NCBI RefSeq assembly: GCF_020216525.1
Contig: NZ_JAIWOY010000007.1
Coordinates: forward strand, 149,097 to 213,096
Length of the DNA: 64,000 nt
Source of the DNA: Nocardioides nematodiphilus
GTDB taxonomy: Bacteria; Actinomycetota; Actinomycetes; Propionibacteriales; Nocardioidaceae
Reading direction: 5' to 3'
Positions 43,613-52,248 of the stretch are shown piece by piece (within the stretch, counting starts at the first letter, position 1; each line of letters begins with the position of its first letter). The notes beneath the pieces were generated by a model that was not told the DNA's origin, did not search any database, and saw only the letters and a program-made list of their open reading frames with translations. Position numbers and translations under genes: made by a program.

Positions 43613-43720
43613 CCTGTGGTGCAGGAACCCGGTGAGAGTCCGGGGCGGTTCCGCCACTGTGTCCTTCCCTGAGCCCGATCTTCTGGGCCCAGCGTGAGGC
43701 AGCCAGACACTGGCCGCAGG
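43613..43720 (+). promoter_or_regulatory. Cobalamin riboswitch upstream of cobN
   Basis: CCTGTGG (43613-43619) pairs with CCGCAGG (43714-43720) as P1. Inside lie GGAACCCGGTGAGAGTCCGGG and GCGGTTCCGCCACTGT-type core sequence, and a B12-box-like CAGCCAGACACTGGCC near 43700-43715. This is the adenosylcobalamin-sensing class. It should lower expression of cobN-cobF-cobQ-cobK when cobalamin is plentiful. Confidence 0.93.
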
Positions 43721-43770
43721 TGAATCCGACCGATCAACGGGGCGAGAACCCCGAGGAGGAGCCGCTGCCC

Positions 43771-46700
43771 ATGCGGATCGCGCTGCTGTCCACGTCCGAC
43801 ACCGACCTGCTCTCGGCCCGCGCCAGCGGCGCTGACTGGGTCTGGGCCAATCCGACCCGGCGCGACGGTGTGCCCGAAGCCGACCTGGTGGTCGTGCGCT
43901 TCCTCGGCTCGCCGCACGACCTGCCGGTCGACCTGAGCGGCGTCACGGCGCCCGTGGTGGTGCTCGGCGGTGAGCAGCAGCCCAGCGCCGACCTGATGGA
44001 GCTCTCGACCGTCCCGATGGGCGTCGCCGCCGAGGCGCACCGCTATCTCGCCGAGGGCGGCCCGGCCAACCTGGCACAGCTGCACGCGTTCCTGTCCGAC
44101 ACGGTGCTGCTCACCGGGGAGGGCTTCGAGCCGCCCGCCGAGCTCCCGGCCTGGGGCTTCGCCTCGCGACCGGGTGGCCTCGAGGCTCGCACCTCGACCA
44201 CCGGGGAGTCCCCTGCGCCTCTGCGCGTCGGCGTGCTCTACTACCGCGCCCATGAGGCCAGCGGGAACACGGCGTTCGCGCACGCCCTCGCCGACGCGAT
44301 CGACGCGGTGGGTGGGGGCGGCCAGGCCGTCGGCGTGCCGATCTTCGCCGGCTCGCTGCGCTCAGCGCCTGACGACCTCTACGAGGCGCTCGGCAGCCTG
44401 GACGTGCTGATCGTCACCGTGCTGGCCGCTGGCGGCTCGGTGCCGGCCACGGCGGGCGCCGGTGAGGACGACGAGGCGTGGGACGTCGAGCGGATGGCCG
44501 CCCTCGACATCCCCGTCCTGCAGGGTCTCGCGCTGACCAGCAGCCGCGAGGAGTGGGAGGCCTCCGACGACGGCGTCACGCCTCTGGACTACGCCAACCA
44601 GATCGCGATCCCGGAGTTCGACGGCCGGATCAGCACCGCGCCGTTCTCCTTCAAGGAGATCGACGAGCAGGGCCTCCCGCACTACGCCGCCGACCCCGAG
44701 CGGTGCGCCCGCGTGGCCGCCATCGCGGTCAACCACGCCCGGCTGCGGCACGTGCCGAACGCCGAGAAGCGCCTCGCGCTGGTGCTCTCGGCCTACCCGA
44801 CCAAGCACGCCCGGATCGGCAACGCGGTCGGCCTCGACACTCCCGTCTCCGCGATCCGGCTGCTGCGCAGGCTGCGCGACGAGGGCTACGACCTCGGCAC
44901 GCCCGAGGCGAACCCCGTGCTTCCGCTCCTCGACCTCGACGACGACACCGCAGCCGGGGACGCGTTGATCCACGCGCTCATCGCGGCGGGCGGCCAGGAC
45001 GAGGAGTGGCTGACGTCGGCCGACCTGACCGACGCGCACGTACGGGTCACGCCGGAGCAGTACGCCGCCTGGACCGCGGACCTGCCCGCCGAGCTGCGGG
45101 CGTCGATGACCGAGGCGTGGGGCGAGGCGCCGGGCTCGCTCTTCGTCAACGACGCCGGTGAGCTGGTCATCGCCACCCTCCGCGTCGGCAACGTCGTGAT
45201 CATGATCCAGCCGCCGCGCGGCTTCGGGGAGAACCCGGTCGCGATCTACCACGACCCGGACCTGCCGGTCACCCATCACTACCTGGCCGCGTACCGCTGG
45301 CTCGGCAGCGCTGTCGAGGACGGGGGCTTCGGGGCGAACGCCGTCGTCCACCTGGGCAAGCACGGCTCGTTGGAGTGGCTGCCAGGCAAGAACGCCGCCC
45401 TCTCCGCCGCCTGCGGGCCGGATGCGGCGCTCGGCAGCCTGCCGCTGATCTATCCGTTCCTGGTCAACGACCCCGGCGAGGGCGCCCAGGCCAAGCGCCG
45501 CGCGCACGCCACCATCGTCGACCACCTGGTGCCGCCGATGGCGCGCGCGGAGTCCTACGGAGACATCGCGCGGCTCGAGGCGCTGCTGGAGGAGTACGAC
45601 AAGATCGCGACGATGGACCCGGCCAAGCTGCCGGCGATCCGCGGCGAGATCTGGCAGCTGATGCATGCCGCCGAGCTGCACCGCGACCTCGGCCTGGAGG
45701 AGCGCCCGGACGACGAGGAGTTCGACGACTTCCTGCTCCACGTCGACGGCTGGCTGTGCGAGATCAAGGACGCCCAGATCCGCGACGGCCTGCACGTCCT
45801 CGGCGCCGCGCCCGAGGGCGAGGCGCGGGTGAACCTGGTGCTCTCGATCCTGCGGGCCGGGCAGGTCTGGGGCGGCGTGGGCAACGCCGTGCCCGGGTTG
45901 CGGACCGCGCTGGGGCTGAGCGAGGGCGCCGCCACCACCGAGGTCGACGCCGTCGAGCACCAGGCGCGCACGCTCGTCGAGGCGATGGAGAAGGCGGACT
46001 GGGATCCCGGCGTCGTCGACACGCTCCACCACTCCCCTGAGGTCCGCAGCGTCCTCACCTTCGCCACGACCCAGGTCGTCCCGCGGCTCGCCCGGACGAC
46101 CGACGAGCTGGATGCCGTCCTGCATGCGCTGGCGGGCGGCTACGTCCCCGCCGGGCCCTCGGGCTCTCCGCTGCGCGGGTTGGTCAACGTGCTCCCCACG
46201 GGGCGCAACTTCTACACCGTCGACCCGCGCGCGGTGCCGTCGCGGTTGGCGTGGCAGACCGGCCAGGCGATGGCCGACTCGCTCATCCAGCGCTACCTCG
46301 AGGAGACCGGCTCCTACCCCGAGTCCGTCGGGCTCTCCGTCTGGGGCACGTCGGCCATGCGGACCTCCGGCGACGACATCGCCGAGGTGCTCGCGCTGCT
46401 CGGCGTGCGACCGGAGTGGGACGCCCAGTCACGCCGCGTCGCCCGCCTCGAGGTGATCCCGCTGGACGAGCTCGACCGGCCACGGATCGACGTGATCGTA
46501 CGGATCTCCGGCTTCTTCCGCGACGCCTTCCCGCACGTGGTCGCCATGCTCGACGACGCGGTGCGGATGGTGTCCGAGCTGGACGAGCCGGCCGACCGGA
46601 ACTTCGTCCGCGCCCACACGCGGGCCGACCTGGCCGAGCACGGCGACGAGCGCCGCGCGACTACGCGCATCTTCGGCTCGAAGCCGGGGTCCTACGGCGC

Positions 46701-47385
46701 CGGCATCCTGCAGGTGATCGAAGCGGGCAACTGGCGCGGCGACGAGGACCTCGCCGAGGTCTACACGGCCTGGGGCGGCTTCGCGTACGGACGTGGCCTG
46801 GACGGTGCTCCGGCCGCGGACGACATGCGGACCAACTACCGGCGGATCAAGGTCGCGGCCAAGAACGTCGACTCGGTCGAGCACGACATCGCCGACTCCG
46901 ACGACTACTTCCAGTACCACGGCGGCATGGTCGCGACGGTCCGGGCGCTGACCGGCGCGGACCCGAAGGCGTACGTCGGCGACTCGACGTCACCGGACGC
47001 GATCCGCACCCGCACCCTGGCCGAGGAGACCGCCCGCGTCTTCCGGGCGCGGGTGGTCAACCCGCGCTGGATCTCGGCGATGCAGCGGCACGGCTACAAG
47101 GGCGCCTTCGAGCTCGCCGCCACCGTCGACTACCTCTTCGGCTTCGACGCCACCGCGGGCGTGGTGCACGACTGGATGTACGACAAGCTCGCCCACGAGT
47201 ACGTCCTCGACGAGACCAACCAGGAGTTCCTCAAGCGGTCGAACCCGTGGGCGCTGCGCGGCATCGTCGAACGGCTCAGCGAGGCCGCCGAGCGCGGTCT
47301 GTGGGCCGAGCCGGACGCGGACGTGATCGCGGCGATGCAGCAGGTCTACCTCGACGTCGAAGGCGACCTCGAGGATCAGGCGTGA
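43771..47385 (+). CDS. cobN: Cobaltochelatase large subunit CobN
   Basis: A 1204-residue CobN/BchH-type subunit that binds hydrogenobyrinic acid a,c-diamide and inserts cobalt with the help of an AAA+/VWA partner. Family sequence runs through the whole length, including 'NRAL-type' N-terminal domain, 'VHLGKHGSLEWLPGKNAALSAACGPDAALGSLPLIYPFLVNDPGEGAQAKRRAHA' in pieces near 520-580, and 'RISGFFRDAFPHVVAMLDDAVRMV' in pieces near 910. I chose ATG 43771 because GAGGAGGAG stands nine bases upstream. It heads the riboswitch-controlled operon and pairs functionally with the ChlI/ChlD-type chelatase at 55285. Confidence 0.96.
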   Translation: MRIALLSTSDTDLLSARASGADWVWANPTRRDGVPEADLVVVRFLGSPHDLPVDLSGVTAPVVVLGGEQQPSADLMELSTVPMGVAAEAHRYLAEGGPANLAQLHAFLSDTVLLTGEGFEPPAELPAWGFASRPGGLEARTSTTGESPAPLRVGVLYYRAHEASGNTAFAHALADAIDAVGGGGQAVGVPIFAGSLRSAPDDLYEALGSLDVLIVTVLAAGGSVPATAGAGEDDEAWDVERMAALDIPVLQGLALTSSREEWEASDDGVTPLDYANQIAIPEFDGRISTAPFSFKEIDEQGLPHYAADPERCARVAAIAVNHARLRHVPNAEKRLALVLSAYPTKHARIGNAVGLDTPVSAIRLLRRLRDEGYDLGTPEANPVLPLLDLDDDTAAGDALIHALIAAGGQDEEWLTSADLTDAHVRVTPEQYAAWTADLPAELRASMTEAWGEAPGSLFVNDAGELVIATLRVGNVVIMIQPPRGFGENPVAIYHDPDLPVTHHYLAAYRWLGSAVEDGGFGANAVVHLGKHGSLEWLPGKNAALSAACGPDAALGSLPLIYPFLVNDPGEGAQAKRRAHATIVDHLVPPMARAESYGDIARLEALLEEYDKIATMDPAKLPAIRGEIWQLMHAAELHRDLGLEERPDDEEFDDFLLHVDGWLCEIKDAQIRDGLHVLGAAPEGEARVNLVLSILRAGQVWGGVGNAVPGLRTALGLSEGAATTEVDAVEHQARTLVEAMEKADWDPGVVDTLHHSPEVRSVLTFATTQVVPRLARTTDELDAVLHALAGGYVPAGPSGSPLRGLVNVLPTGRNFYTVDPRAVPSRLAWQTGQAMADSLIQRYLEETGSYPESVGLSVWGTSAMRTSGDDIAEVLALLGVRPEWDAQSRRVARLEVIPLDELDRPRIDVIVRISGFFRDAFPHVVAMLDDAVRMVSELDEPADRNFVRAHTRADLAEHGDERRATTRIFGSKPGSYGAGILQVIEAGNWRGDEDLAEVYTAWGGFAYGRGLDGAPAADDMRTNYRRIKVAAKNVDSVEHDIADSDDYFQYHGGMVATVRALTGADPKAYVGDSTSPDAIRTRTLAEETARVFRARVVNPRWISAMQRHGYKGAFELAATVDYLFGFDATAGVVHDWMYDKLAHEYVLDETNQEFLKRSNPWALRGIVERLSEAAERGLWAEPDADVIAAMQQVYLDVEGDLEDQA

Positions 47386-48098
47386 TCCGGATCCTGGGCA
47401 TCGGGATGGGCCCGCAGCACGTCACTCCCGAGGTCGCCGAGGCGCTGCGCGGCTGTGACTACGTCGTCGCCGCGGCCAAGAGTGACGACGACCCCCTGCT
47501 CGCGGTCCGGCGCCGCGTCTGCGAGGCGTACGGCGTGGAGCTCGTCGTGGTCCCGGACCCGGAGCGTGACCGCGATCCGGCGGGCGACGCCGGGTACGTG
47601 ACCGCCGTGCGCGACTGGCACGCCGCCCGCGTCGCCGCCTACCGGGCGGTGCTGGAGGAGCGACGCGGCACCGCGGGGTTCCTGGTGTGGGGCGACCCCT
47701 CGCTCTACGACTCGACGATCCGGGTCGTCTCGCAGCTCACCGACGACTACGACGTCCTGCCCGGGATCAGCGCACCGCAGCTGCTCGCCGCGCGACATCG
47801 CATCGTGCTGCACCCTGTCGGACAGCCGATCCACGTCACCACCGCCCGCCGGCTGCGCGACGACGTCGCGACCGGCCAGCGCAACCTCGTCGTCATGCTC
47901 GGTGCGGACCTCGAGCTCGACGGGCTGGAGGACTGGTCGATCTGGTGGGGCGCCAACCTGGGCGACCCCTCAGAGGAGCTGGTCGCCGGCCGCGTCACCA
48001 CGGTGCGCGTGGAGATCGACGAGGCTCGCGCGCGGGCGAAGGCGGCCGCCGGCTGGGTGATGGACCTCTACCTGCTGCGTGCGCCGGAGGCGGCGTGA
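47382..48098 (+). CDS. cobF: Precorrin-6A synthase (deacetylating)
   Basis: A 238-residue class III SAM-dependent methyltransferase. It opens 'IRILGIGMGPQHVTPEVAEAL' in pieces, has 'GFLVWGDPSLYDSTIRVV' near residue 105 as the SAM-binding GDP loop, and 'LPGISAPQLLAARHRIVLH' near 130. CobF methylates C1 and drops the acetyl group, a step confined to the aerobic pathway, so its presence marks this pathway as oxygen-dependent. The GTG overlaps the cobN stop (GTGA). Confidence 0.95.
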   Translation: MIRILGIGMGPQHVTPEVAEALRGCDYVVAAAKSDDDPLLAVRRRVCEAYGVELVVVPDPERDRDPAGDAGYVTAVRDWHAARVAAYRAVLEERRGTAGFLVWGDPSLYDSTIRVVSQLTDDYDVLPGISAPQLLAARHRIVLHPVGQPIHVTTARRLRDDVATGQRNLVVMLGADLELDGLEDWSIWWGANLGDPSEELVAGRVTTVRVEIDEARARAKAAAGWVMDLYLLRAPEAA

Positions 48099-49522
48099 GC
48101 GGGCTGCTCGTGGCCGGCACCACCTCCGACGCCGGGAAGTCGGTGCTCACCACCGGACTGTGCCGGGCGTTCGCCCGCCGCGGGGTGAAGGTGGCGCCGT
48201 ACAAGGCGCAGAACATGTCGAACAACTCGATGGTGGTCGCGGCCGGCGACGGCTTCGCCGAGATCGGGCGGGCGCAATGGGTGCAGGCACTGGCCGCGCG
48301 CGCCACCCCCGAGGCGGCGATGAACCCCGTCCTGCTCAAGCCCGGCAGCGACCGGCGCAGCCACGTCGTGCTGATGGGACGACCGGCGGGCGAGGTGTCC
48401 TCCTCCGACTGGGAGGCCGGTCGCGCGCACCTGGCGCGGGCGGCGCACGACGCGTACGACGATCTCGCCTCGCGCTACGACGTCATCGTGGCCGAGGGGG
48501 CGGGCAGCCCGGCCGAGATCAACCTGCGTGCCGGCGACTACGTGAACATGGGTCTGGCCCGGCACGCTGACCTGCCGACGATCGTCGTCGGCGACATCGA
48601 CCGCGGCGGCGTCTTCGCCGCCCTGCTCGGCACGGTCGCGCTGCTCGCCCCTGAGGACCAGGCGCTGATCACCGGCTTCGTGATGAACAAGTTCCGCGGC
48701 GACCTGGGCCTGCTCACCCCGGGCCTGGAGATGCTGCAACGCGCGACCGGACGACCGACGTACGGCGTCCTGCCCTGGGACCCGTCGCTGTGGCTCGACT
48801 CGGAGGACGCGCTCGACCTCGACGGGCGCCGTGCGTCGAGCGCGGGCGCCAAGCGGGTCGCGGTCGTGCGGCTCCCCCGGATCAGCAACTTCACCGACCT
48901 CGACGCCCTCGGCCTGGAGCCGGATCTCGACGTCGTCTTCGTCTCCTCGCCGCGCGATCTCGCCGACGCGGACCTGGTCGTGCTGCCCGGCACCCGAGCC
49001 ACGATCAGCGACCTGGCGTGGCTGCGCTCCCGCGGTCTCGATCGCGCCGTCGTCGCGCACGCCGAGGCCGGCCGGCCGGTGCTGGGGATCTGCGGCGGCT
49101 GCCAGATGCTCGGCACCCGCATCGCCGACCCGGACGGGACCGAGGGCGAGGCAGGCGCGGAGGTCCAGGGGCTGGGCCTGCTCCCCCACACCACCGTCTT
49201 CGGCGCCGAGAAGGTGCTGCGGCTGGACGAGCGCGGTGGGTACGAGATCCACCACGGCCGCGTCACGGGCACGACCGAGGACGGCCTGGTCGCCGGCACG
49301 ATGGTCCACGGCCGGCTGGAGGACGACGCCCATCGGGCCGCATTCCTGCGTGAGGCGCTCGGGGTGACCTCGCGCGCCTCCTTCCCGGCCGCCCGCGATG
49401 CCCGCCTCGACCGGCTCGGAGACCTGGTCGAGGAGCATCTCGACGTCGATGCGCTGCTCGAGCTGGCGCTGTCCGGTGCGCCTGCCGGCCTGCCGGTGCT
49501 CGCTCCCGGCGGCATGCGGTGA
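48095..49522 (+). CDS. cobQ: Cobyric acid synthase
   Basis: A 475-residue glutamine-dependent amidotransferase that amidates four side chains of adenosylcobyrinic acid a,c-diamide. The synthetase half has the P-loop '[20 protein letters not shown]' (residues 7-26), 'MSNNSMVV' near 45 and '[13 protein letters not shown]' near 165. The glutaminase half has the Cys nucleophile in '[13 protein letters not shown]' near 330. The GTG start overlaps the cobF stop, so the operon is tightly coupled. Confidence 0.96.
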   Translation: MSGLLVAGTTSDAGKSVLTTGLCRAFARRGVKVAPYKAQNMSNNSMVVAAGDGFAEIGRAQWVQALAARATPEAAMNPVLLKPGSDRRSHVVLMGRPAGEVSSSDWEAGRAHLARAAHDAYDDLASRYDVIVAEGAGSPAEINLRAGDYVNMGLARHADLPTIVVGDIDRGGVFAALLGTVALLAPEDQALITGFVMNKFRGDLGLLTPGLEMLQRATGRPTYGVLPWDPSLWLDSEDALDLDGRRASSAGAKRVAVVRLPRISNFTDLDALGLEPDLDVVFVSSPRDLADADLVVLPGTRATISDLAWLRSRGLDRAVVAHAEAGRPVLGICGGCQMLGTRIADPDGTEGEAGAEVQGLGLLPHTTVFGAEKVLRLDERGGYEIHHGRVTGTTEDGLVAGTMVHGRLEDDAHRAAFLREALGVTSRASFPAARDARLDRLGDLVEEHLDVDALLELALSGAPAGLPVLAPGGMR

Positions 49523-50244
49523 GGGTCCTGCTGCTCGGTGGCACCGCCGAGGCCCGGGCACTCGCTGTCCTGCTGGTCGACGCGGGCATCGAGGTGTTGT
49601 CGTCGCTCGCCGGACGGGTCGCCGACCCTCGTTTGCCGGTGGGCCCGGTGCGGATCGGCGGCTTCGGCGGCGTGCCGGGCCTGGCCGCCGCGCTCGCGGA
49701 CCACGACGTGGTCGTGGACGCGACCCATCCGTTCGCCCGAGGCATGTCGGCCAACGCGGTCGCGGCCTGCGCCCGGACGGGGACGCCGCTGCTCCGGCTC
49801 GAGCGGCCCGGCTGGACGCCGGATCCGTCGTGGACCTACGTCGACTCGCACGATCAGGCGGCCGAGGCCGCAGCAGAGCTGGGCGAACGACCGCTCATCA
49901 CGGTGGGCCGCCAGGAGCTGGCGCGCTTCGTACCGGCCCTCGGGCACCTGCCCGCGGTGGCCCGCGTCGTGGACCGACCCGACATCGAGCTGCCGCAGCC
50001 CTGGACCCTGCTGACCAGCCGCGGCCCGTACCCGATCGAGAGCGAGCTCGCCCTGATGCGCGAGCACCGCATCGATGTCCTGATCACCAAGGACTCCGGC
50101 GGCACCTACACCTGGGGCAAGATGCAGGCGGCCGCCGAGCTCGGGCTCCCGGCCGTCGTCGTCCGTCGTCCGCTGGACGCGAACGCGCCCGAGACGGTCG
50201 ACGACGTCGACGCCGCGTACGCCTGGGTGCGCGAGCGGCGCTGA
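49519..50244 (+). CDS. cobK: Precorrin-6A reductase
   Basis: A 241-residue NADPH-dependent reductase that reduces the corrin ring at C18-C19. It starts '[18 protein letters not shown]', continues with '[20 protein letters not shown]' near residue 73 and '[10 protein letters not shown]' near 127, and ends with '[31 protein letters not shown]' in pieces. The GTG overlaps the cobQ stop. It is the last gene of the operon and ends five bases from the convergent nickel/cobalt permease gene. Confidence 0.95.
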   Translation: MRVLLLGGTAEARALAVLLVDAGIEVLSSLAGRVADPRLPVGPVRIGGFGGVPGLAAALADHDVVVDATHPFARGMSANAVAACARTGTPLLRLERPGWTPDPSWTYVDSHDQAAEAAAELGERPLITVGRQELARFVPALGHLPAVARVVDRPDIELPQPWTLLTSRGPYPIESELALMREHRIDVLITKDSGGTYTWGKMQAAAELGLPAVVVRRPLDANAPETVDDVDAAYAWVRERR

Positions 50245-50248
50245 CCGC

Positions 50249-51304
50249 TCAGGCCGGCCAGCGCTCCTCGACGCGGGCGAGCTTCCAGTAGCCGAGCGCG
50301 GCGGCCCAGACCACCACGAAGATCCCGACGACGATGAAGCCCACGTTGTTGAGGTTGATCTCGCTGATCGGGTCGGTGAACCAGTTCTCCCAGCCGGCGC
50401 GGTCGTGCAGCACCGCGATCAGCTCGATCAGGCCGATGAGCAGCGCGACCGCTACCGAGAGTCCGGTGATGGTGAGGTTGTAGTAGACCTTGCGCGCCGG
50501 ACGCAGGAACGCCCAGTCGTACGCCACGCTCATGAAGAGCCCGTCGAGGCAGTCGAGCAGGCTCATCCCGGCCGCGAACAGCAGCGGCAGGACGATGATC
50601 GCGTACCAGGGCACGCCGGTCGCGGCACCGGAGCCGGCCAGCACCAGCAGCGAGACCTCGGTGGCGGTGTCGAAGCCGATGCCGAAGAGCAGGCCGACGG
50701 CGAACATCTGCCAGGGGCGCCGGATCGCCCGGGTCGCACCGCTGAGCACCCGGGCCATCAGCCCCCGGCCGTCGAGGTGCGCCTCGAGCTGCGACTCGTC
50801 GTACTCGCCGCGGCGCAGGCCGCGCCACACCCGCCAGATGCCGCCGAGCGCAGCGAGGTTGAGCAGCCCGATCAGGACCAGGAAGAGCCCGGAGCTGAGC
50901 GTGCCGGCGAGGCTGAGCGTCTCGTGGGTGCGCGAGTCGTCGTCGGAGAGCGTGCTGACGGCGTGGGCGCCGACCGCGACCAGCACGGCGAGCCCGAAGA
51001 CGGTCGCCGAGTGCCCCATCGCGAACCAGAAGCCGACCGACTTGGGCCGGTGGCCATCCGCGCGGAGCTTGCGGGTGGTGTTGTCGATCGCCGCGATGTG
51101 ATCGGCGTCGAAGGCGTGCCGCATGCCGTAGGTGTAGGCGGTGACGCCGAGGCCGACGCCGAAGACCTGCCCGCCCAGCGTGTAGTGATGCGGCCCGACC
51201 GCGCCGAGCAGGATGCCGAAGCCGACCAGGTGCAGCAGGGCGACCACGCCGAGCAGGCCGGCTGCCTGCAGCCAGTCGCGCCGTTTCCAGGATGAGAGCG
51301 TCAC
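50249..51304 (-). CDS. HoxN/NixA-type nickel/cobalt permease
   Basis: A 351-residue NiCoT transporter with eight membrane segments. The signature in helix 2 is complete: 'RHAFDADHIAAIDNTTRKL' (H-A-x-D-A-D-H-I), near residue 63, and 'GFDTATEVSLL' and 'LPLLFAAGMSLLDCLDG' follow near 208 and 240. It takes up Co2+ or Ni2+ with high affinity. As last gene of the second riboswitch-controlled operon it is almost certainly a cobalt supplier for the CobN chelatase. The GTG at 51304 overlaps the cobD stop (GTGA). Confidence 0.94.
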   Translation of the reverse strand: MTLSSWKRRDWLQAAGLLGVVALLHLVGFGILLGAVGPHHYTLGGQVFGVGLGVTAYTYGMRHAFDADHIAAIDNTTRKLRADGHRPKSVGFWFAMGHSATVFGLAVLVAVGAHAVSTLSDDDSRTHETLSLAGTLSSGLFLVLIGLLNLAALGGIWRVWRGLRRGEYDESQLEAHLDGRGLMARVLSGATRAIRRPWQMFAVGLLFGIGFDTATEVSLLVLAGSGAATGVPWYAIIVLPLLFAAGMSLLDCLDGLFMSVAYDWAFLRPARKVYYNLTITGLSVAVALLIGLIELIAVLHDRAGWENWFTDPISEINLNNVGFIVVGIFVVVWAAALGYWKLARVEERWPA

Positions 51305-52248
51305 GAGCGGATCTCCTCGATGAGAGCGACGGTCGCGGCGAGGACCAGGGCACTGCCCCAGCCGACGCGCCGCGCGAGCCGGGTGCTGCGGGGGATGTCG
51401 GACGGCGCGGGTGCGCGGCCGTCACCCATCACCGCCCGCTCCTCGACCCGGGGCGCACCACTGGCTCCGTAGTAGGTGTTGGTGCCGCCGAGACGGACAC
51501 CGAGGGAGCCGGCGAAGGTCGTCTCGACCACGCCGGCGTTGGGGCTGGGGTGCCGGCGCGCATCGCGCCGCCACGCGCGGAGGGCCGTACGGGCGTCGCC
51601 CCCGAGAGCACTCGCCAGCAGACCGGCGAGCCGCGACCCGGGCAGGTTGACCAGGTCGTCGAGGCGCGCGCTGGCCCAGCCGAAGTGCTCGTAGCGGGCG
51701 TTGTGGTGCCCGACCATCGCGTCGAGGGTGTTCGCCGCGCGATAGCCGAGCAGGCCCGGGACGCCCGCGACCGCACCCCAGACGAGCGGCGCGACGACGG
51801 CGTCGGAGGTGTTCTCCGCGACCGACTCGATCACTGCCCGCGCGACCTGCGACTCGTCGAGAGCGTCGATGTCGCGACCCACGAGATGGGTCAGCCGCTG
51901 CCGGGCGGCCGGCAGGTCCGGGCGCGCGAGATGGGCGTGCACGGCGTCGGCCTCGCGCTCGAGGCTGCGCCCGCCGAGCACGGCCCAGGTGGCGATCGCG
52001 GTGAGCGTCGTCCGGGCCAGCGGGTGCCGTGCCGTCGTGCGCTCGCACAGGGCGCCGATGGCGACCGCTCCCCCGACCATCGTGGCCGCGTGGACGGCGC
52101 CACGGCGGCGGTCGTCGGCGTAGATCGCCCGCTCGTGCGCGGCCGCGATCGTGCCGAAGCCGGCCACTGGATGCAGGCGGCTCGGGTCCCCGAGCCATCG
52201 GTCCGCCGCGAAGCCGAGCAGCAGCCCCGTGCTCCGTGCCGCCCTCAC
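51301..52248 (-). CDS. cobD: Adenosylcobinamide-phosphate synthase
   Basis: A 315-residue membrane protein (CobD/CbiB) that attaches aminopropanol (phosphate) to adenosylcobyric acid. 'RWLGDPSRLHPVAGFG' near residue 18, 'ALDESQVARAVIESVAENTSDAVVAPLVWGAVAGVPGLLGYRAANTLDAMVGH' in pieces near 135-190 and 'PSPNAGVVETTFAGSLGVRLGG' near 245 are diagnostic. The GTG at 52248 overlaps the stop of the CobB::CobC gene. The fused CobC-type domain upstream makes the aminopropanol precursor it uses, so neighbours supply one another. Confidence 0.95.
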   Translation of the reverse strand: MRAARSTGLLLGFAADRWLGDPSRLHPVAGFGTIAAAHERAIYADDRRRGAVHAATMVGGAVAIGALCERTTARHPLARTTLTAIATWAVLGGRSLEREADAVHAHLARPDLPAARQRLTHLVGRDIDALDESQVARAVIESVAENTSDAVVAPLVWGAVAGVPGLLGYRAANTLDAMVGHHNARYEHFGWASARLDDLVNLPGSRLAGLLASALGGDARTALRAWRRDARRHPSPNAGVVETTFAGSLGVRLGGTNTYYGASGAPRVEERAVMGDGRAPAPSDIPRSTRLARRVGWGSALVLAATVALIEEIRS